From the NCBI GenBank assembly GCA_013361955.1, contig JABFXA010000002.1, positions 1 through 34,082 on the forward strand: a stretch of DNA of 34,082 bases, written 5' to 3'. The notes beneath the pieces are model-generated. The model saw only the letters and a program-made list of their open reading frames with translations, made no database searches and had not been told where the DNA came from. The position numbers were made by a program, and so were the translations under genes. Of the stretch, positions 1-7,765 are shown piece by piece (position 1 is the first letter of the stretch; each line of letters opens with the position of its first letter). The stretch comes from Nocardioidaceae bacterium (GTDB lineage: Bacteria > Actinomycetota > Actinomycetes > Propionibacteriales > Nocardioidaceae).

Positions 1-499
1 AGGTACGTCGCAGCAGCGCGCCGGTACGCCGCCGCAGGCCGGCGCCGTCGGCCGCGAGCACGTCGGCGGGAGCGCCCTCCGTCGCGGCGCGCACCTCGGC
101 GGTGAGCCGCGACGCCTCCTCGTGCAGGTCGGCGGCCTCCGCCCTGCTCCTCACCTCGGCGAGCAGCCACAGCAGCTCGTGCAGCCCGCGCAGCACGCCG
201 AACACGTCGAACATCTCGCGCGGGTCGACGTCCTCGTCGCGCCAGCTGCGGCCGCCGTACACCTGCTGCACCGTGTGCTGCCCGGCGCCGAAGCAGTCGT
301 AGACCGTGCAGCCGGCGAACCCCAGCGGCCGCAGCCGGTCGTGCACGCCGCAACGGAAGTCGTCGAGCAGGTTCGGGCAGGGCACCCCGGCCGGCTTGTC
401 GATCGCGAAGTCGCTGGAGGCCGCGAACGCCGGTGCCACGCAGCACAGGGCCGCGCACCGGGAGCAGTCGGCGCGGAGGGCGAGTCGCTCGTCGGGCAC
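1..499 (-). CDS. N-terminal part of a Cys-rich, probably pentapeptide-repeat family protein (cut by window edge)
   Basis: The reading frame begins at GTG 499 and runs off the left edge, so only about 166 N-terminal residues are visible. The first 60 residues are cysteine rich: CSRC, then LCC, PCPNLL, a FRCGVH segment and CTVYDCFGAG, followed by a helical stretch (VFGVLRGLHELLWLLAE). This pattern resembles the N-terminal domain of actinobacterial proteins that carry pentapeptide repeats further on, but no repeats lie inside the window, so the family call is inference. The paired cysteines suggest metal or Fe-S binding, which is unproven. A TACGCT box lies 6 nt before the GTG (506-511 on this strand), suggesting a leaderless transcript. 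The gene is divergent from the OsmC gene. Confidence 0.7.
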   Translation of the reverse strand, partial: MPDERLALRADCSRCAALCCVAPAFAASSDFAIDKPAGVPCPNLLDDFRCGVHDRLRPLGFAGCTVYDCFGAGQHTVQQVYGGRSWRDEDVDPREMFDVFGVLRGLHELLWLLAEVRSRAEAADLHEEASRLTAEVRAATEGAPADVLAADGAGLRRRTGALLRRT

Positions 500-505
500 C
501 GGAGC

Positions 506-511
506 AGCGTA
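506..511 (-). promoter_or_regulatory. -10 box of leaderless promoter for the Cys-rich protein
   Basis: TACGCT (TANNNT) ends 6 nt before the GTG at 499, so transcription would start at or next to the start codon. No clear -35 element is seen. Confidence 0.4.
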
Positions 512-559
512 GGGCGCGTCAGCGGAGTCCTCGTCGGCGATCCCTTCACCGACACCCCC

Positions 560-565
560 TAGGCT
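560..565 (+). promoter_or_regulatory. -10 box of leaderless promoter for the OsmC gene
   Basis: TAGGCT lies 7 nt before the ATG at 573, and no Shine-Dalgarno precedes that ATG, which fits a leaderless mRNA. The -35 region is not recognisable. Confidence 0.45.
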
Positions 566-572
566 GCGGAGC

Positions 573-992
573 ATGGCCGACCAGACCCTGCGCCGGGTGG
601 ACCTGACCCGGCTGTCCCTCGGCCGCTACCGCGCCACCAGCGCGAGCGGCGCCACCCTGGACCTCGGCGAGGGCGACGACGTGTTCAGCCCGGTCGAGCT
701 GCTGCTCGCCGCGATCGCGGGCTGCAGCGCCGCCGACGTCGACTACATCACCGTGAAGCGGTCCGAGCCGGCGCGCTTCGAGGCGACCATGACCGGCGAC
801 AAGATCCGCGACGAGCACGGCAACCGGATGACCGGCCTGACGCTCACCTTCGACGTCGCGTTCCCCGACGACGAGGCGGGGCAGGCCGCCCGCGAGGTGC
901 TCCCGCGGGCGATGCAGCAGTCGCACGACCGGCTCTGCACGGTGAGCCGCACCGTCGAGACCGCCTCGCCGATCACCGTCACGGTGCGATGA
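573..992 (+). CDS. OsmC family peroxiredoxin-like protein
   Basis: This 139-residue protein has the OsmC/Ohr fold signature: a beta-rich N-terminus, then ELLLAAIAGCSAADV with the first conserved Cys (about residue 51), and DRLCTVSRTV near residue 115 with the second. In this family the two cysteines reduce organic hydroperoxides in the cytoplasm with thiol or lipoyl partners. Length is typical. The start at ATG 573 is supported by a -10 box 7 nt upstream and the absence of an internal alternative. Its stop overlaps the start of the acetyltransferase gene by 4 nt (ATGA), so the two are translationally coupled. It could be a YhfA/SACOL1771-like subgroup member rather than Ohr; the substrate is not predictable. 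Confidence 0.88.
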   Translation: MADQTLRRVDLTRLSLGRYRATSASGATLDLGEGDDVFSPVELLLAAIAGCSAADVDYITVKRSEPARFEATMTGDKIRDEHGNRMTGLTLTFDVAFPDDEAGQAAREVLPRAMQQSHDRLCTVSRTVETASPITVTVR

Positions 993-1546
993 GGTTCCAC
1001 TCGTACGCCGGGTCGACCGAGCGGATGCGGCTGCGGCCGTACGCACCCGACGACTTCGACGCGTTCCTCGACCTGCACGGCCGCGACGACGTCAGCCGGT
1101 ACCTGCCGTGGGAGACCCGCGACGAGGAGGCGGCCCGGGCCGCGCTCGAGCGGCACCAGCAGCTCGACCTCGAGGTCGACGACCAGGGCGTGACGCTGGC
1201 CGCCATCGACAAGGAGTCGGGGCGGCTGGTCGGCGAGTTCGTGCTGTTCCTGCGCAGCGTCGAGCACCGGCGCGGCGAGATCGGCTACGTGCTGCACCCG
1301 GACTTCTGGGGGCGCGGCCTGGCGGTCGAGGGCAGCCGGCACCTGCTCGGGATCGCCTTCGACCGGATGAAGCTGCACCGGGTGATCGCCCGCATCGACG
1401 CCCGCAACCTCGCGTCGGCCGGGGTGCTGCGCAGGCTGGGCATGCGGCACGAGGCGCACCTGGTGCAGAACGAGATGTTCAAGGGCGAGTGGACGGACGA
1501 GGACGACTTCGCGATGCTGCGTTCGGAGTGGGACGAGCTGCGATGA
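989..1546 (+). CDS. GNAT family N-acetyltransferase (RimJ/RimL-like)
   Basis: The 185 residues match the RimJ/RimL branch of GNAT enzymes. The N-terminus reads TERMRLRPYAPDDFDAFLDL, the core has GEFVLFLRSVEHRRGEIGYVL, and the acetyl-CoA loop region is HPDFWGRGLAVEGSRHLL (about residues 98-115). A typical C-terminal segment follows (RIDARNLASAGVLRRLGM). Members transfer an acetyl group from acetyl-CoA to protein N-termini, amino acids or small amines; the substrate cannot be read from sequence. It starts within the OsmC stop (ATGA overlap) and is followed 13 nt after its stop by the reductase-like gene, so these three form an operon. Confidence 0.88.
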   Translation: MRFHSYAGSTERMRLRPYAPDDFDAFLDLHGRDDVSRYLPWETRDEEAARAALERHQQLDLEVDDQGVTLAAIDKESGRLVGEFVLFLRSVEHRRGEIGYVLHPDFWGRGLAVEGSRHLLGIAFDRMKLHRVIARIDARNLASAGVLRRLGMRHEAHLVQNEMFKGEWTDEDDFAMLRSEWDELR

Positions 1547-1559
1547 GGTCGGTGAGGGC

Positions 1560-2174
1560 ATGAGCAGGGTCAGGGCACGCCAGGTCATCAGCATCGACGG
1601 CTACGCCGCCGGACCGCGGCAGAGCCTCGAGCACCCCTTCGGCGAGGGCGGCCTGCGGCTGCCGCAGTGGCAGCTGCAGACCGACCGGCCGGGCCGTGAG
1701 AACGACGCGCAGGTGCTCGCCGAGTCGGTCGAGAACGTCGGCGCCTACGTGATGGGCCGCAACATGTTCGGCCCGGTGCGCGGTCCGTGGTCGAGCTGGG
1801 ACGGCGAGTGGCGCGGCTGGTGGGGCGAGGAGCCGCCCTACCACGCGCCGGTGTTCGTGCTCACCCACCACGAGCGCGAGCCGCTGGAGATGGACGGCGG
1901 CACCACCTTCCACTTCGTCACCGACGGGCTGCTCGCCGCGCTGGCGCTGGCCCGGGACGCGGCGGCCACCGCCGACGTGTGCGTCGCGGGCGGCGTGAGC
2001 ACGATCCGGCAGGCGCTGTCGGCCGGCGTGCTCGACGAGCTCACCCTGCACGTCGTGCCGCTGGTGCTGGGGGAGGGGGAGCGGACCTTCGAGGGCCTCG
2101 CCGGCCTGGAGCTCGAGCCGGACCGGGTGCTGGCCTCGCCGACCGTGACCCACCTGCGCTACCGCTTCCCCTAG
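1560..2174 (+). CDS. Dihydrofolate reductase / RibD C-terminal family protein
   Basis: The 204 residues belong to the DHFR-like/RibD-C family. The N-terminal strand is RARQVISIDGYAAGP, a middle segment YVMGRNMFGPVRGPW corresponds to the nucleotide-binding helix region, VCVAGGVSTIRQALSAGVLDELTLHVVPLVLGEGERTF (written here in family-typical order, about residues 141-178) is the diagnostic C-terminal half. Family members are NAD(P)H reductases, and many stand-alone actinobacterial copies have no known substrate. It is last in the OsmC operon. Its TAG stop shares the self-complementary tetramer CTAG with the stop codon of the convergent gene, so there is no intergenic space between the two. Confidence 0.85.
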   Translation: MSRVRARQVISIDGYAAGPRQSLEHPFGEGGLRLPQWQLQTDRPGRENDAQVLAESVENVGAYVMGRNMFGPVRGPWSSWDGEWRGWWGEEPPYHAPVFVLTHHEREPLEMDGGTTFHFVTDGLLAALALARDAAATADVCVAGGVSTIRQALSAGVLDELTLHVVPLVLGEGERTFEGLAGLELEPDRVLASPTVTHLRYRFP

Positions 2175-2722
2175 CCTCGGCCCTCCTCCGCCTGCTGGCG
2201 GTCGATGCGCTTCTTCATCCGGGAGATGCCCGGGACCTGCGCGAGCATGTCGTTGAGCTCGCGGGAGACGTCGAGCAGGTCGTGCAGGTCCGGCGCCACG
2301 CTGTTCAGGCTGTCCAGGATCGGCAGGATGTCGGTCTCCATCTTGTCCGCGATCCGCGGCAGGTGGTCGATCAGCTGCACCATCGCGTCGACCTCGTGGG
2401 GGTCGGTGGTCTCGGCGAGCCGCTGGAGCGTCGGCTGCAGCTTCGTGAGCGACGGCTCGAGCGAGTCGAGCAGCGCCACCAGCCGGTCGTTGGCCGGAGT
2501 GACGGCGTCGACCAGCCCGTCCGTGCGGGTCACCACCGCGTCCGCGCGGGCGCGGGTCTGCTCGATGTCGTCGAGGAGGACGCCCACGCGGACCAGCATC
2601 CGCTCGGCGTCGTCGACGAGCGCGACCAGCCGCGGCACCACGGCGAGCAGCTGCTCCACCGACGCGGCGCCCCGCTCGAGCACGGACAGCAGGTCGCGGG
2701 GTCCGGGCACGGCGAGGCGCAT
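2171..2722 (-). CDS. Helical/coiled-coil protein of unknown function
   Basis: The 183-residue product begins MRLAVPGPRDLLSVLERGAA and is almost entirely amphipathic helix, with heptad-like spacing of Leu and Val: VPRLVALVDDAERMLVRVGVL, then DRLVALLDSLEPSLTKL, then HLPRIADKMETDILPILDSL, then LLDVSRELNDML. It ends in a basic tail (MKKRIDRQQAEEGRG). There is no signal peptide or transmembrane segment. The helix-repeat style recalls apolipoprotein-like or MCE-accessory helical proteins, but I do not recognise the family. ATG 2722 begins 5 nt after the stop of the HAD phosphatase gene, so it is last in a leftward operon. Confidence 0.75.
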   Translation of the reverse strand: MRLAVPGPRDLLSVLERGAASVEQLLAVVPRLVALVDDAERMLVRVGVLLDDIEQTRARADAVVTRTDGLVDAVTPANDRLVALLDSLEPSLTKLQPTLQRLAETTDPHEVDAMVQLIDHLPRIADKMETDILPILDSLNSVAPDLHDLLDVSRELNDMLAQVPGISRMKKRIDRQQAEEGRG

Positions 2723-2727
2723 GCCCG

Positions 2728-3375
2728 TCACCGTAGCCGGTCGACCAGCTCGGCCATCCGCCCGAACGTGCGGGCCCCGGCCGCTGCCAGCTCCGGCTCG
2801 GCTGTCAGCCCGCCGGCGTACCCGTGCACGGTCATCCCGGCCGCCACGCCGGCGCGCACGCCGTACACGCTGTCCTCGACGACGACGCAGTCGGCGGGGT
2901 CGACGCCCATCCGGGCCGCCGCGTGCAGGAACAGGTCGGGCGCGGGCTTGCCGTGCGTCACCTCGGTGGCGCTGAAGATCCGCCCGACGAACCGCTCGTA
3001 GAGGCCGGTGAGACCGAGCGTCAGCCGCATCCGGTCGTGGGTGCCGCTGGACGCGACGCACGTCGGTACGCCGGCGGCGTCGAGCTCGTCGAGCAGGTCG
3101 GGGACGCCGTCGACGGCGGTGAGCTCGCGGTCGAACGCGGCCCGCACCTCCTCGGAGACCAGCTCGTCGAAGCGCCGGGTGAGCTCCGGGCCGAGGTGCG
3201 CCTCGACGTCGGCGAGCTGGGCGGCGGACGTGCGGCCCATCCAGCGGGTGACCACCTCGGCGGCGGTCATCGGCCAGCCCAGCGAGGTCAGCACCCGGGC
3301 CTCGACGCCGACGGTGAGCCGCTCGGTGTCGACCAGCACGCCGTCGCAGTCGAACACCACCAGCGCCGGGCTCAC
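2728..3375 (-). CDS. HAD-superfamily hydrolase, beta-phosphoglucomutase-like phosphatase
   Basis: The 215 residues carry all HAD motifs. Motif I is VFDCDGVLVDTE (nucleophile Asp near residue 8), motif II is CVASSGTHDR, the Lys of motif III is in THGKPAPDLF, and motif IV is VVVEDSVYGVRAGVAAGM. An alpha-helical cap lies between motifs I and II, as in the PGMB/CbbY subfamily, whose members hydrolyse or isomerise sugar phosphates. The substrate is unknown. The GTG start at 3375 overlaps the upstream gene's TGA by 4 nt (GTGA), which fixes the start. It is followed 5 nt later by the helical protein gene. Confidence 0.88.
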   Translation of the reverse strand: MSPALVVFDCDGVLVDTERLTVGVEARVLTSLGWPMTAAEVVTRWMGRTSAAQLADVEAHLGPELTRRFDELVSEEVRAAFDRELTAVDGVPDLLDELDAAGVPTCVASSGTHDRMRLTLGLTGLYERFVGRIFSATEVTHGKPAPDLFLHAAARMGVDPADCVVVEDSVYGVRAGVAAGMTVHGYAGGLTAEPELAAAGARTFGRMAELVDRLR

Positions 3376-4430
3376 GTGTTGGCCCCGCGCGCCGCCACCC
3401 GCCAGGTGTCCACGACGGCGCCACCGCGGACGACGACGAGCTCGTCGACCAGGTTGACCGCGGTGCACACGTGGTTCGGCACCACCCGCATCGGCGTACC
3501 CCGCTCGGGCAGGTCGTCGTGCGGCCAGGCCACGACGGCGTGGTGCTCGGCCAGCAGCGTGATGCGGGCGTCGGGGTGGTCGAGCAGCCGCCCGTGCCCG
3601 GAGCTGTACGGCGCCCGGTCGGCGCCGAGCACCTTGCTGCCGGTGTCGAGCAGCACGTGGCCGCCGGCGTGGCTGACCACCGTGCCGACCGCGGTCAGCG
3701 CGACGGACTCCGGCGGCACCACGCCGAGCTCCCACTGCTGCGCGTCGTTGAAGACGTAGACGCCCGGCCGGATCTCGGTGAGCACCGACCCGTCGGTGTC
3801 GGCGGCGCTGGGGGTGGAGCCGCCGCTGACCACCGCCGGCTCGACGCCGTGGTCGGCCAGCGACGCGGCCGCCTCGCGGAGGGCGGTGGCCTCCTGCGCG
3901 GCGACCGACTGCTGCGCTCCCGGGGCGTAGCTGTGCCCGGGGAACGTGAACACGCCGAGCACGTCGAGCCCGCTGTGCGCCGCGGCCTCGGCCAGCGCAC
4001 CCGCCTCGCCGGCGGGCACGCCGGAGCGGTGCTGCCCGCTGTCCACCTCGACCAGCGCACGGGCCCCGGGCAGCTGTGCCGCCATGGCCCGCGCGGACTC
4101 CACGGAGTCCACGCCGAGGGTCAGCGCTGCCTGCTCCGCCAGCGCACGCAGCCGCGCGCCCTTCGCCGGGTCGACCCACAGCGGGTAGGCGACGAACAGG
4201 TCGTCGACCCCGGCGGCCGCGTAGACCTCGGCCTCGGCCACGGTCGCGACGGTGAGCCCGGTCGCGCCGGCGGCGAGCTGCAGCCGCGCGACCTCGAGCG
4301 TCTTGTGCGTCTTGGCGTGCGGGCGGACCGCGAGGCCGTGCGCCGCGGCGTGCTTGGCCATCGCGGCGACGTTGGCCTCCAGCACGTCGAGGTCGACCTG
4401 GAGGTACGGCGTCGCCCGCAGCTCAGCCAC
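3372..4430 (-). CDS. D-threonine aldolase / D-serine dehydratase family PLP enzyme
   Basis: This 352-residue protein has the alanine-racemase-type N-terminal barrel, with the PLP lysine expected at K40 in RPHAKTHK. The C-terminal beta domain carries the family's metal-binding pair H320 and C322 in PNHVCTAVNL. Substrate and PLP-phosphate segments such as VVSGGSTPSA (about 201-209) and IRPGVYVFND (about 220-229) are present. Family enzymes act on D-beta-hydroxy amino acids (retro-aldol cleavage or dehydration). Which of D-threonine, D-serine or D-hydroxyaspartate is used cannot be decided here. The start overlaps the end of the small membrane protein gene by 8 nt and the stop overlaps the HAD gene by 4 nt, which makes a tight operon. 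Confidence 0.85.
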   Translation of the reverse strand: MAELRATPYLQVDLDVLEANVAAMAKHAAAHGLAVRPHAKTHKTLEVARLQLAAGATGLTVATVAEAEVYAAAGVDDLFVAYPLWVDPAKGARLRALAEQAALTLGVDSVESARAMAAQLPGARALVEVDSGQHRSGVPAGEAGALAEAAAHSGLDVLGVFTFPGHSYAPGAQQSVAAQEATALREAAASLADHGVEPAVVSGGSTPSAADTDGSVLTEIRPGVYVFNDAQQWELGVVPPESVALTAVGTVVSHAGGHVLLDTGSKVLGADRAPYSSGHGRLLDHPDARITLLAEHHAVVAWPHDDLPERGTPMRVVPNHVCTAVNLVDELVVVRGGAVVDTWRVAARGANT

Positions 4431-4653
4431 GGCGGAACACCGCGCGCAGGACCACGCCGAGCACCAGCCCGACCACGATGCCGACGCCGGCGAAGCCGAC
4501 CGCGGAGGCGTCCGGGTTCAGCAGCCCGAGCCCGACGCCGAGGAGGGCGCCGACCACCATGCCGGCCGCTGGCAGCGCGCCGACGAGGTCCTCGCGGACC
4601 CGGCCGGGTGCGAACGGCGTGTTGCTGCCGCGGTTGCCGATGCCCCTGCCCAC
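4423..4653 (-). CDS. Small two-helix membrane protein
   Basis: The 76-residue product has two hydrophobic glycine-rich segments (GALPAAGMVVGALLGVGLGL and GFAGVGIVVGLVLGVVLRAV) separated by a short loop, and a basic C-terminus (FRRG). It therefore looks like a small inner-membrane protein. I chose GTG 4653 because a weak AGG lies at a usable distance upstream. The alternative is TTG 4662, which sits directly against that AGG. The end overlaps the aldolase-family gene by 8 nt, suggesting translational coupling. No function is recognisable. Confidence 0.6.
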   Translation of the reverse strand: MGRGIGNRGSNTPFAPGRVREDLVGALPAAGMVVGALLGVGLGLLNPDASAVGFAGVGIVVGLVLGVVLRAVFRRG

Positions 4654-4671
4654 GACGCCCAACCTAGACGG

Positions 4672-5568
4672 CTACGCGAAGGCCGCGCGCAGCCGGTCGG
4701 TGACCACGCGCAGCGTCGCGTGCGCGCGGGCCGGGTCGTTGCCGTCGAGGAAGTAGTGGTCCCGCCCACCGACCACGTGGTGCAGCACGTCGACGCCCGA
4801 CTCGCTGAGCCGCGCGGCGTACGCGTCGCCCTCGCGCCGGAGCACGTCGTACTCCGCGGTGAGCACGAGCGCGTCGGCGACGCCGGTGAGGTCGGGGGCG
4901 CGCAGGGGAGAGGCGTACGGCTCGACGCGGCGCGTCGCGTCGCGGAAGTACGTCGAGCGCACCAGCGTGAGCAGCTCCGGCGTCACCGTTGGGTTGAGCA
5001 GCGGCGACGTCTTGCGCGAGACGTCCTCGGCCACGTCGAGCGCCGGCACCCCGAGCACCTGCAGCACCGGCGCGAACGACCCCTCGTCGCGGGCCCGCAA
5101 CGCCGTCGCCGCGGCCAGGTTGCCGCCGGAGCTGAAGCCGCCGACCGCGACCCGCCGGCCGTCCACCCCGACCTCGGTGCCGGTGGTCGCGATCCACGCG
5201 GCGACGTCGTGGGTCTGCTCGTGCGCGACCGGGTAGCGCACCTGCGGGGCCGCCGCGAAGTCCGGCAGCACCACGGTCGCCTCGCAGCGGGTCGCCACGA
5301 ACCGGCCCAGGAAGTCGTCCATCACCGGGTGCCGCAGCATGAAGGCGCCGCCGTGCAGGTGCACATAGCAGGGGAGCGGGGTGGTCGGTCGCGCCGGCCG
5401 GTACACCAGGCAGCCCACCGACCCGTGCCGCGTGGGCACCCGGACCCGGCGCGGGGCCGGCAGCTCGGTGCCGTCGAGCTGCAGGGTGCGCCCGTAGCGC
5501 GCCGTCCACCGGGCGGTCTTCTGCAGCACGTACGCGGTCACGTCGGCGCGCAGGCTCACGGGCAGCAT
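4672..5568 (-). CDS. Alpha/beta-hydrolase fold esterase, hormone-sensitive-lipase type
   Basis: This 298-residue enzyme shows the HSL-family arrangement: an oxyanion-hole motif HLHGGAF (about residue 73), the nucleophile serine in GGFSSGGNLA (GxSxG), the acid in LTAEYDVLRREGD and the histidine in GGRDHYFLDG near the C-terminus. The complete triad predicts an active carboxylesterase or lipase on short acyl or aryl esters; the natural substrate is unknown. No signal peptide is present, so it is cytoplasmic. ATG 5568 lies 26 nt beyond the stop of the SRPBCC gene, suggesting a two-gene operon. Confidence 0.87.
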   Translation of the reverse strand: MLPVSLRADVTAYVLQKTARWTARYGRTLQLDGTELPAPRRVRVPTRHGSVGCLVYRPARPTTPLPCYVHLHGGAFMLRHPVMDDFLGRFVATRCEATVVLPDFAAAPQVRYPVAHEQTHDVAAWIATTGTEVGVDGRRVAVGGFSSGGNLAAATALRARDEGSFAPVLQVLGVPALDVAEDVSRKTSPLLNPTVTPELLTLVRSTYFRDATRRVEPYASPLRAPDLTGVADALVLTAEYDVLRREGDAYAARLSESGVDVLHHVVGGRDHYFLDGNDPARAHATLRVVTDRLRAAFA

Positions 5569-5594
5569 TCGACCACGGCCCGCGCACGGCGGGG

Positions 5595-6137
5595 CTACCG
5601 ACCCGCGGCGAGTCGCTCCGCCAGCCCGCGCCCGAGCAGCCCGACCGTGGCCGCGTCCATCGCCCCGCCGCCGTACGTCGCGAGCGGCCCGGCGGGCTTG
5701 CCGAGGTCGAGCCGGAGCCGCAGGTGCAGGTGCGTGGTGGCACCCGGGTCGCCCGGCGGGCCGTCGGGGCAGAGCACCAGCGCCCAGGTGAGCCGCATGG
5801 GCGGCCGGCGGCGGTCGCGACGCGGCCGCTCGGACCAGTAGACGAGGTGCGTGGGCGGCTCGATCTCGAGCACCTCGAAGGTCGGGTCGCCCGGTCCCCA
5901 GTCCGGGACCCGGTCGCCGACCCGCAGCCCGAGCAGCCGCTCGTCGACATGCCGGACCGCGCGCCGTGCCGGCGGGACGAACCGCTCCACGCTGCGGGGC
6001 AGGTACCAGCCGGCCCGGCCCTTGCCGAGCTGCTCGACCCACGGCCACACCCGCCCCGGAGGCGCGTCCAGATGCAGGTGCCGGTCCATCACCGGGTCGG
6101 CCCCGGGGATCACGTCGTCGCCGGGCAGCCGGGTCAT
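5595..6137 (-). CDS. SRPBCC (START/Bet v1-like) domain protein
   Basis: The 180 residues start MTRLPGDDVIPGADPVMDRHLHLDAP and contain APPGRVWPWVEQLGKGRAGWY, the opening of SRPBCC proteins that bind hydrophobic ligands. Later strands include PTFEVLEIEPPTHLVYW and TWALVLCPD. I chose ATG 6137 because TAGCGT lies 7 nt upstream (6145-6150 on this strand), giving a leaderless transcript; an in-frame GTG at 6146 would add three residues. It is first in an operon with the esterase. The ligand is unknown. Confidence 0.8.
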   Translation of the reverse strand: MTRLPGDDVIPGADPVMDRHLHLDAPPGRVWPWVEQLGKGRAGWYLPRSVERFVPPARRAVRHVDERLLGLRVGDRVPDWGPGDPTFEVLEIEPPTHLVYWSERPRRDRRRPPMRLTWALVLCPDGPPGDPGATTHLHLRLRLDLGKPAGPLATYGGGAMDAATVGLLGRGLAERLAAGR

Positions 6138-6144
6138 GGCCCTC

Positions 6145-6150
6145 ACGCTA
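6145..6150 (-). promoter_or_regulatory. -10 box of leaderless promoter for the SRPBCC gene
   Basis: TAGCGT ends 7 nt before ATG 6137. The same hexamer with the same 7-nt spacing precedes the DUF2087 gene at 20185. Confidence 0.45.
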
Positions 6151-6316
6151 CGTCCGGGCGGAAATAGCCCGGAGTGACCATTCAGGCTGACCGAGCGTGC
6201 ACACTGCTGCGCCGGACGCCGCGAAATCGGACATTTCGGGTCCCCCGCGGCCTAGTCTGAGCACACACCGGAGCAGTCGCCCGGTGCCGGATCGAGAGTG
6301 GCTGAGGGGTAGTTGG

Positions 6317-7678
6317 ATGCGGTGGTCGTCGCGCAGGAGCAACCGCACGGCCGGCTCGCACCCGGCGCGTGACGAGGTCACGGGGCTGGTGCCGTACGCC
6401 GCGTTCGTGCACCACGTGGCCGACGCGGTCAACGTGCGCACGCCCGGCTACGAGCCCGCGGTGCTCCTGGTCGACCTGGAGGGGGTCAGCGAGGCCGCCG
6501 ACGTCGACGGTCACCACGGTGTCGACGAGGTGATGCGGGTGATCGCGACGCGCGCGACCCGCGAGGTGAACAACCTCGGCATGGTCGCCCGGATGTCCGA
6601 CCACCAGATCGCCGTGCTCTTCCCGACGCTCTCCGCACCGGCCGTGGCGCTCGACCTGGCCTACCGGATGGTCACCGCGGTCACCACGCCGGTGGTGCTC
6701 GCCAACCAGCGCCGCGTGCAGCTGGCCACCAGCTGCGGCCTGGTCACCTGGGAGTCGATGGGCGCCCGGGCCACCGCCGACGACCTGCTCCGCGGCGCCG
6801 GCCTGGCCGTCCGCGAGGCGCGGCGGCAGGGCCGCAACAGCATCGAGGTGTGCACCGCCGACCTGATCGCGGTCGCCGACGAGACCCTGGCCATCGGCAA
6901 GGACCTGCGCCAGGCGCTCGACGAGAAGGGCCTGCGGGTCTGCTACCAGCCGATCGTCGACCTGGCGCACGGCAGCGTGACCGGCTTCGAGGCGCTGGTG
7001 CGCTGGAGCCACCCGGTGCACGGCGCGATCTCGCCGGCCCGGTTCGTGCCGGTCGCCGAGGAGTTCGGCCTGATCTCCGAGCTGGGCCGGATGGTGCTGT
7101 CCACCGCCGCCGCGCAGGTGGCGCAGTGGTCGGCGACGTTCCGGATCCCGCTCACCGCGCACGTCAACGTCTCCGGCGTCGACCTCGCGCACCACGACTT
7201 CGTCGCGATGGTCGAGGAGACCCTGCAGGCCAGCGGTCTGCCGGGGGAGCAGCTGGTCCTCGAGGTCACCGAGTCCGCCGTGGAGCCCGCGCTCGAGGTG
7301 GCCCGGACCCGGTTCGACGGGCTGCGCGACCTCGGCGTCCGGGTGGCGCTCGACGACTTCGGCACCGGCCGCTCGGCGCTGTCCTACCTGCAGACCCTGT
7401 CCGTCGACATCCTCAAGGTGGACCGGTCGTACCTCGACTCGATCGAGGGGGAGCGGAGCGACGACCTGCTGCGCGGCGTGATCGGCCTCGGCCAGGCGCT
7501 CGGCATGGAGGTGTACGGCGAGGGCATCGAGGACGAGGCGCAGCGGTACCGCCTGGAGCGCAACGGCTGCGCCGTCGGCCAGGGCTACCTGTTCGCGCGG
7601 CCGCTCCCGGCCGAGGACGCCGCCGCGTACCTGCGCACCCAGGCCAGCCCGGCGACCGTCACCACGCTGCCGGCCTGA
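6317..7678 (+). CDS. Cyclic-di-GMP phosphodiesterase with degenerate GGDEF and intact EAL domain
   Basis: The 453-residue protein has a GGDEF-fold domain (about 20-178) in which the GG(D/E)EF signature is replaced by MSDHQ (93-97), so cyclase activity is not expected. The EAL domain (about 190-445) keeps the usual metal and substrate ligands: E225 in FEAL, N284 in NVS, E316 in LEVTES, D346-D347 in DDFGTG, K367 in LKVDRSY, E402 in GEGIED and Q422 in GQGY. It should hydrolyse c-di-GMP, with the N-terminal domain perhaps binding GTP or acting as scaffold. ATG 6317 is chosen over an upstream in-frame ATG at 6197 because GAGGGG lies 7 nt before it. No membrane segment is present. Confidence 0.9.
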   Translation: MRWSSRRSNRTAGSHPARDEVTGLVPYAAFVHHVADAVNVRTPGYEPAVLLVDLEGVSEAADVDGHHGVDEVMRVIATRATREVNNLGMVARMSDHQIAVLFPTLSAPAVALDLAYRMVTAVTTPVVLANQRRVQLATSCGLVTWESMGARATADDLLRGAGLAVREARRQGRNSIEVCTADLIAVADETLAIGKDLRQALDEKGLRVCYQPIVDLAHGSVTGFEALVRWSHPVHGAISPARFVPVAEEFGLISELGRMVLSTAAAQVAQWSATFRIPLTAHVNVSGVDLAHHDFVAMVEETLQASGLPGEQLVLEVTESAVEPALEVARTRFDGLRDLGVRVALDDFGTGRSALSYLQTLSVDILKVDRSYLDSIEGERSDDLLRGVIGLGQALGMEVYGEGIEDEAQRYRLERNGCAVGQGYLFARPLPAEDAAAYLRTQASPATVTTLPA

Positions 7679-7744
7679 CCGAGGGCCCCACTTCACAAAG
7701 GGGCAAGGTCGGAGGACGCTGGTCCTGGGTGGGCGTGGAGGGAC

Positions 7745-7765
7745 GGCCGCCCAGGGGAGGCGGCC
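7745..7765 (+). promoter_or_regulatory. GC hairpin with ribosome-binding site in the loop, directly before a start codon
   Basis: The arms GGCCGCC (7745-7751) and GGCGGCC (7759-7765) are perfectly complementary. The 7-nt loop CAGGGGA contains the Shine-Dalgarno for ATG 7766, which follows the right arm immediately. If formed in the mRNA, the stem would block translation of the small protein and, through coupling, of frdA. Confidence 0.4.

Noticed and set aside
6197-6316. An N-terminal extension of the EAL protein from ATG 6197
   Set aside because: The added 40 residues are low-complexity and lack a ribosome site, whereas ATG 6317 has GAGGGG at good spacing.
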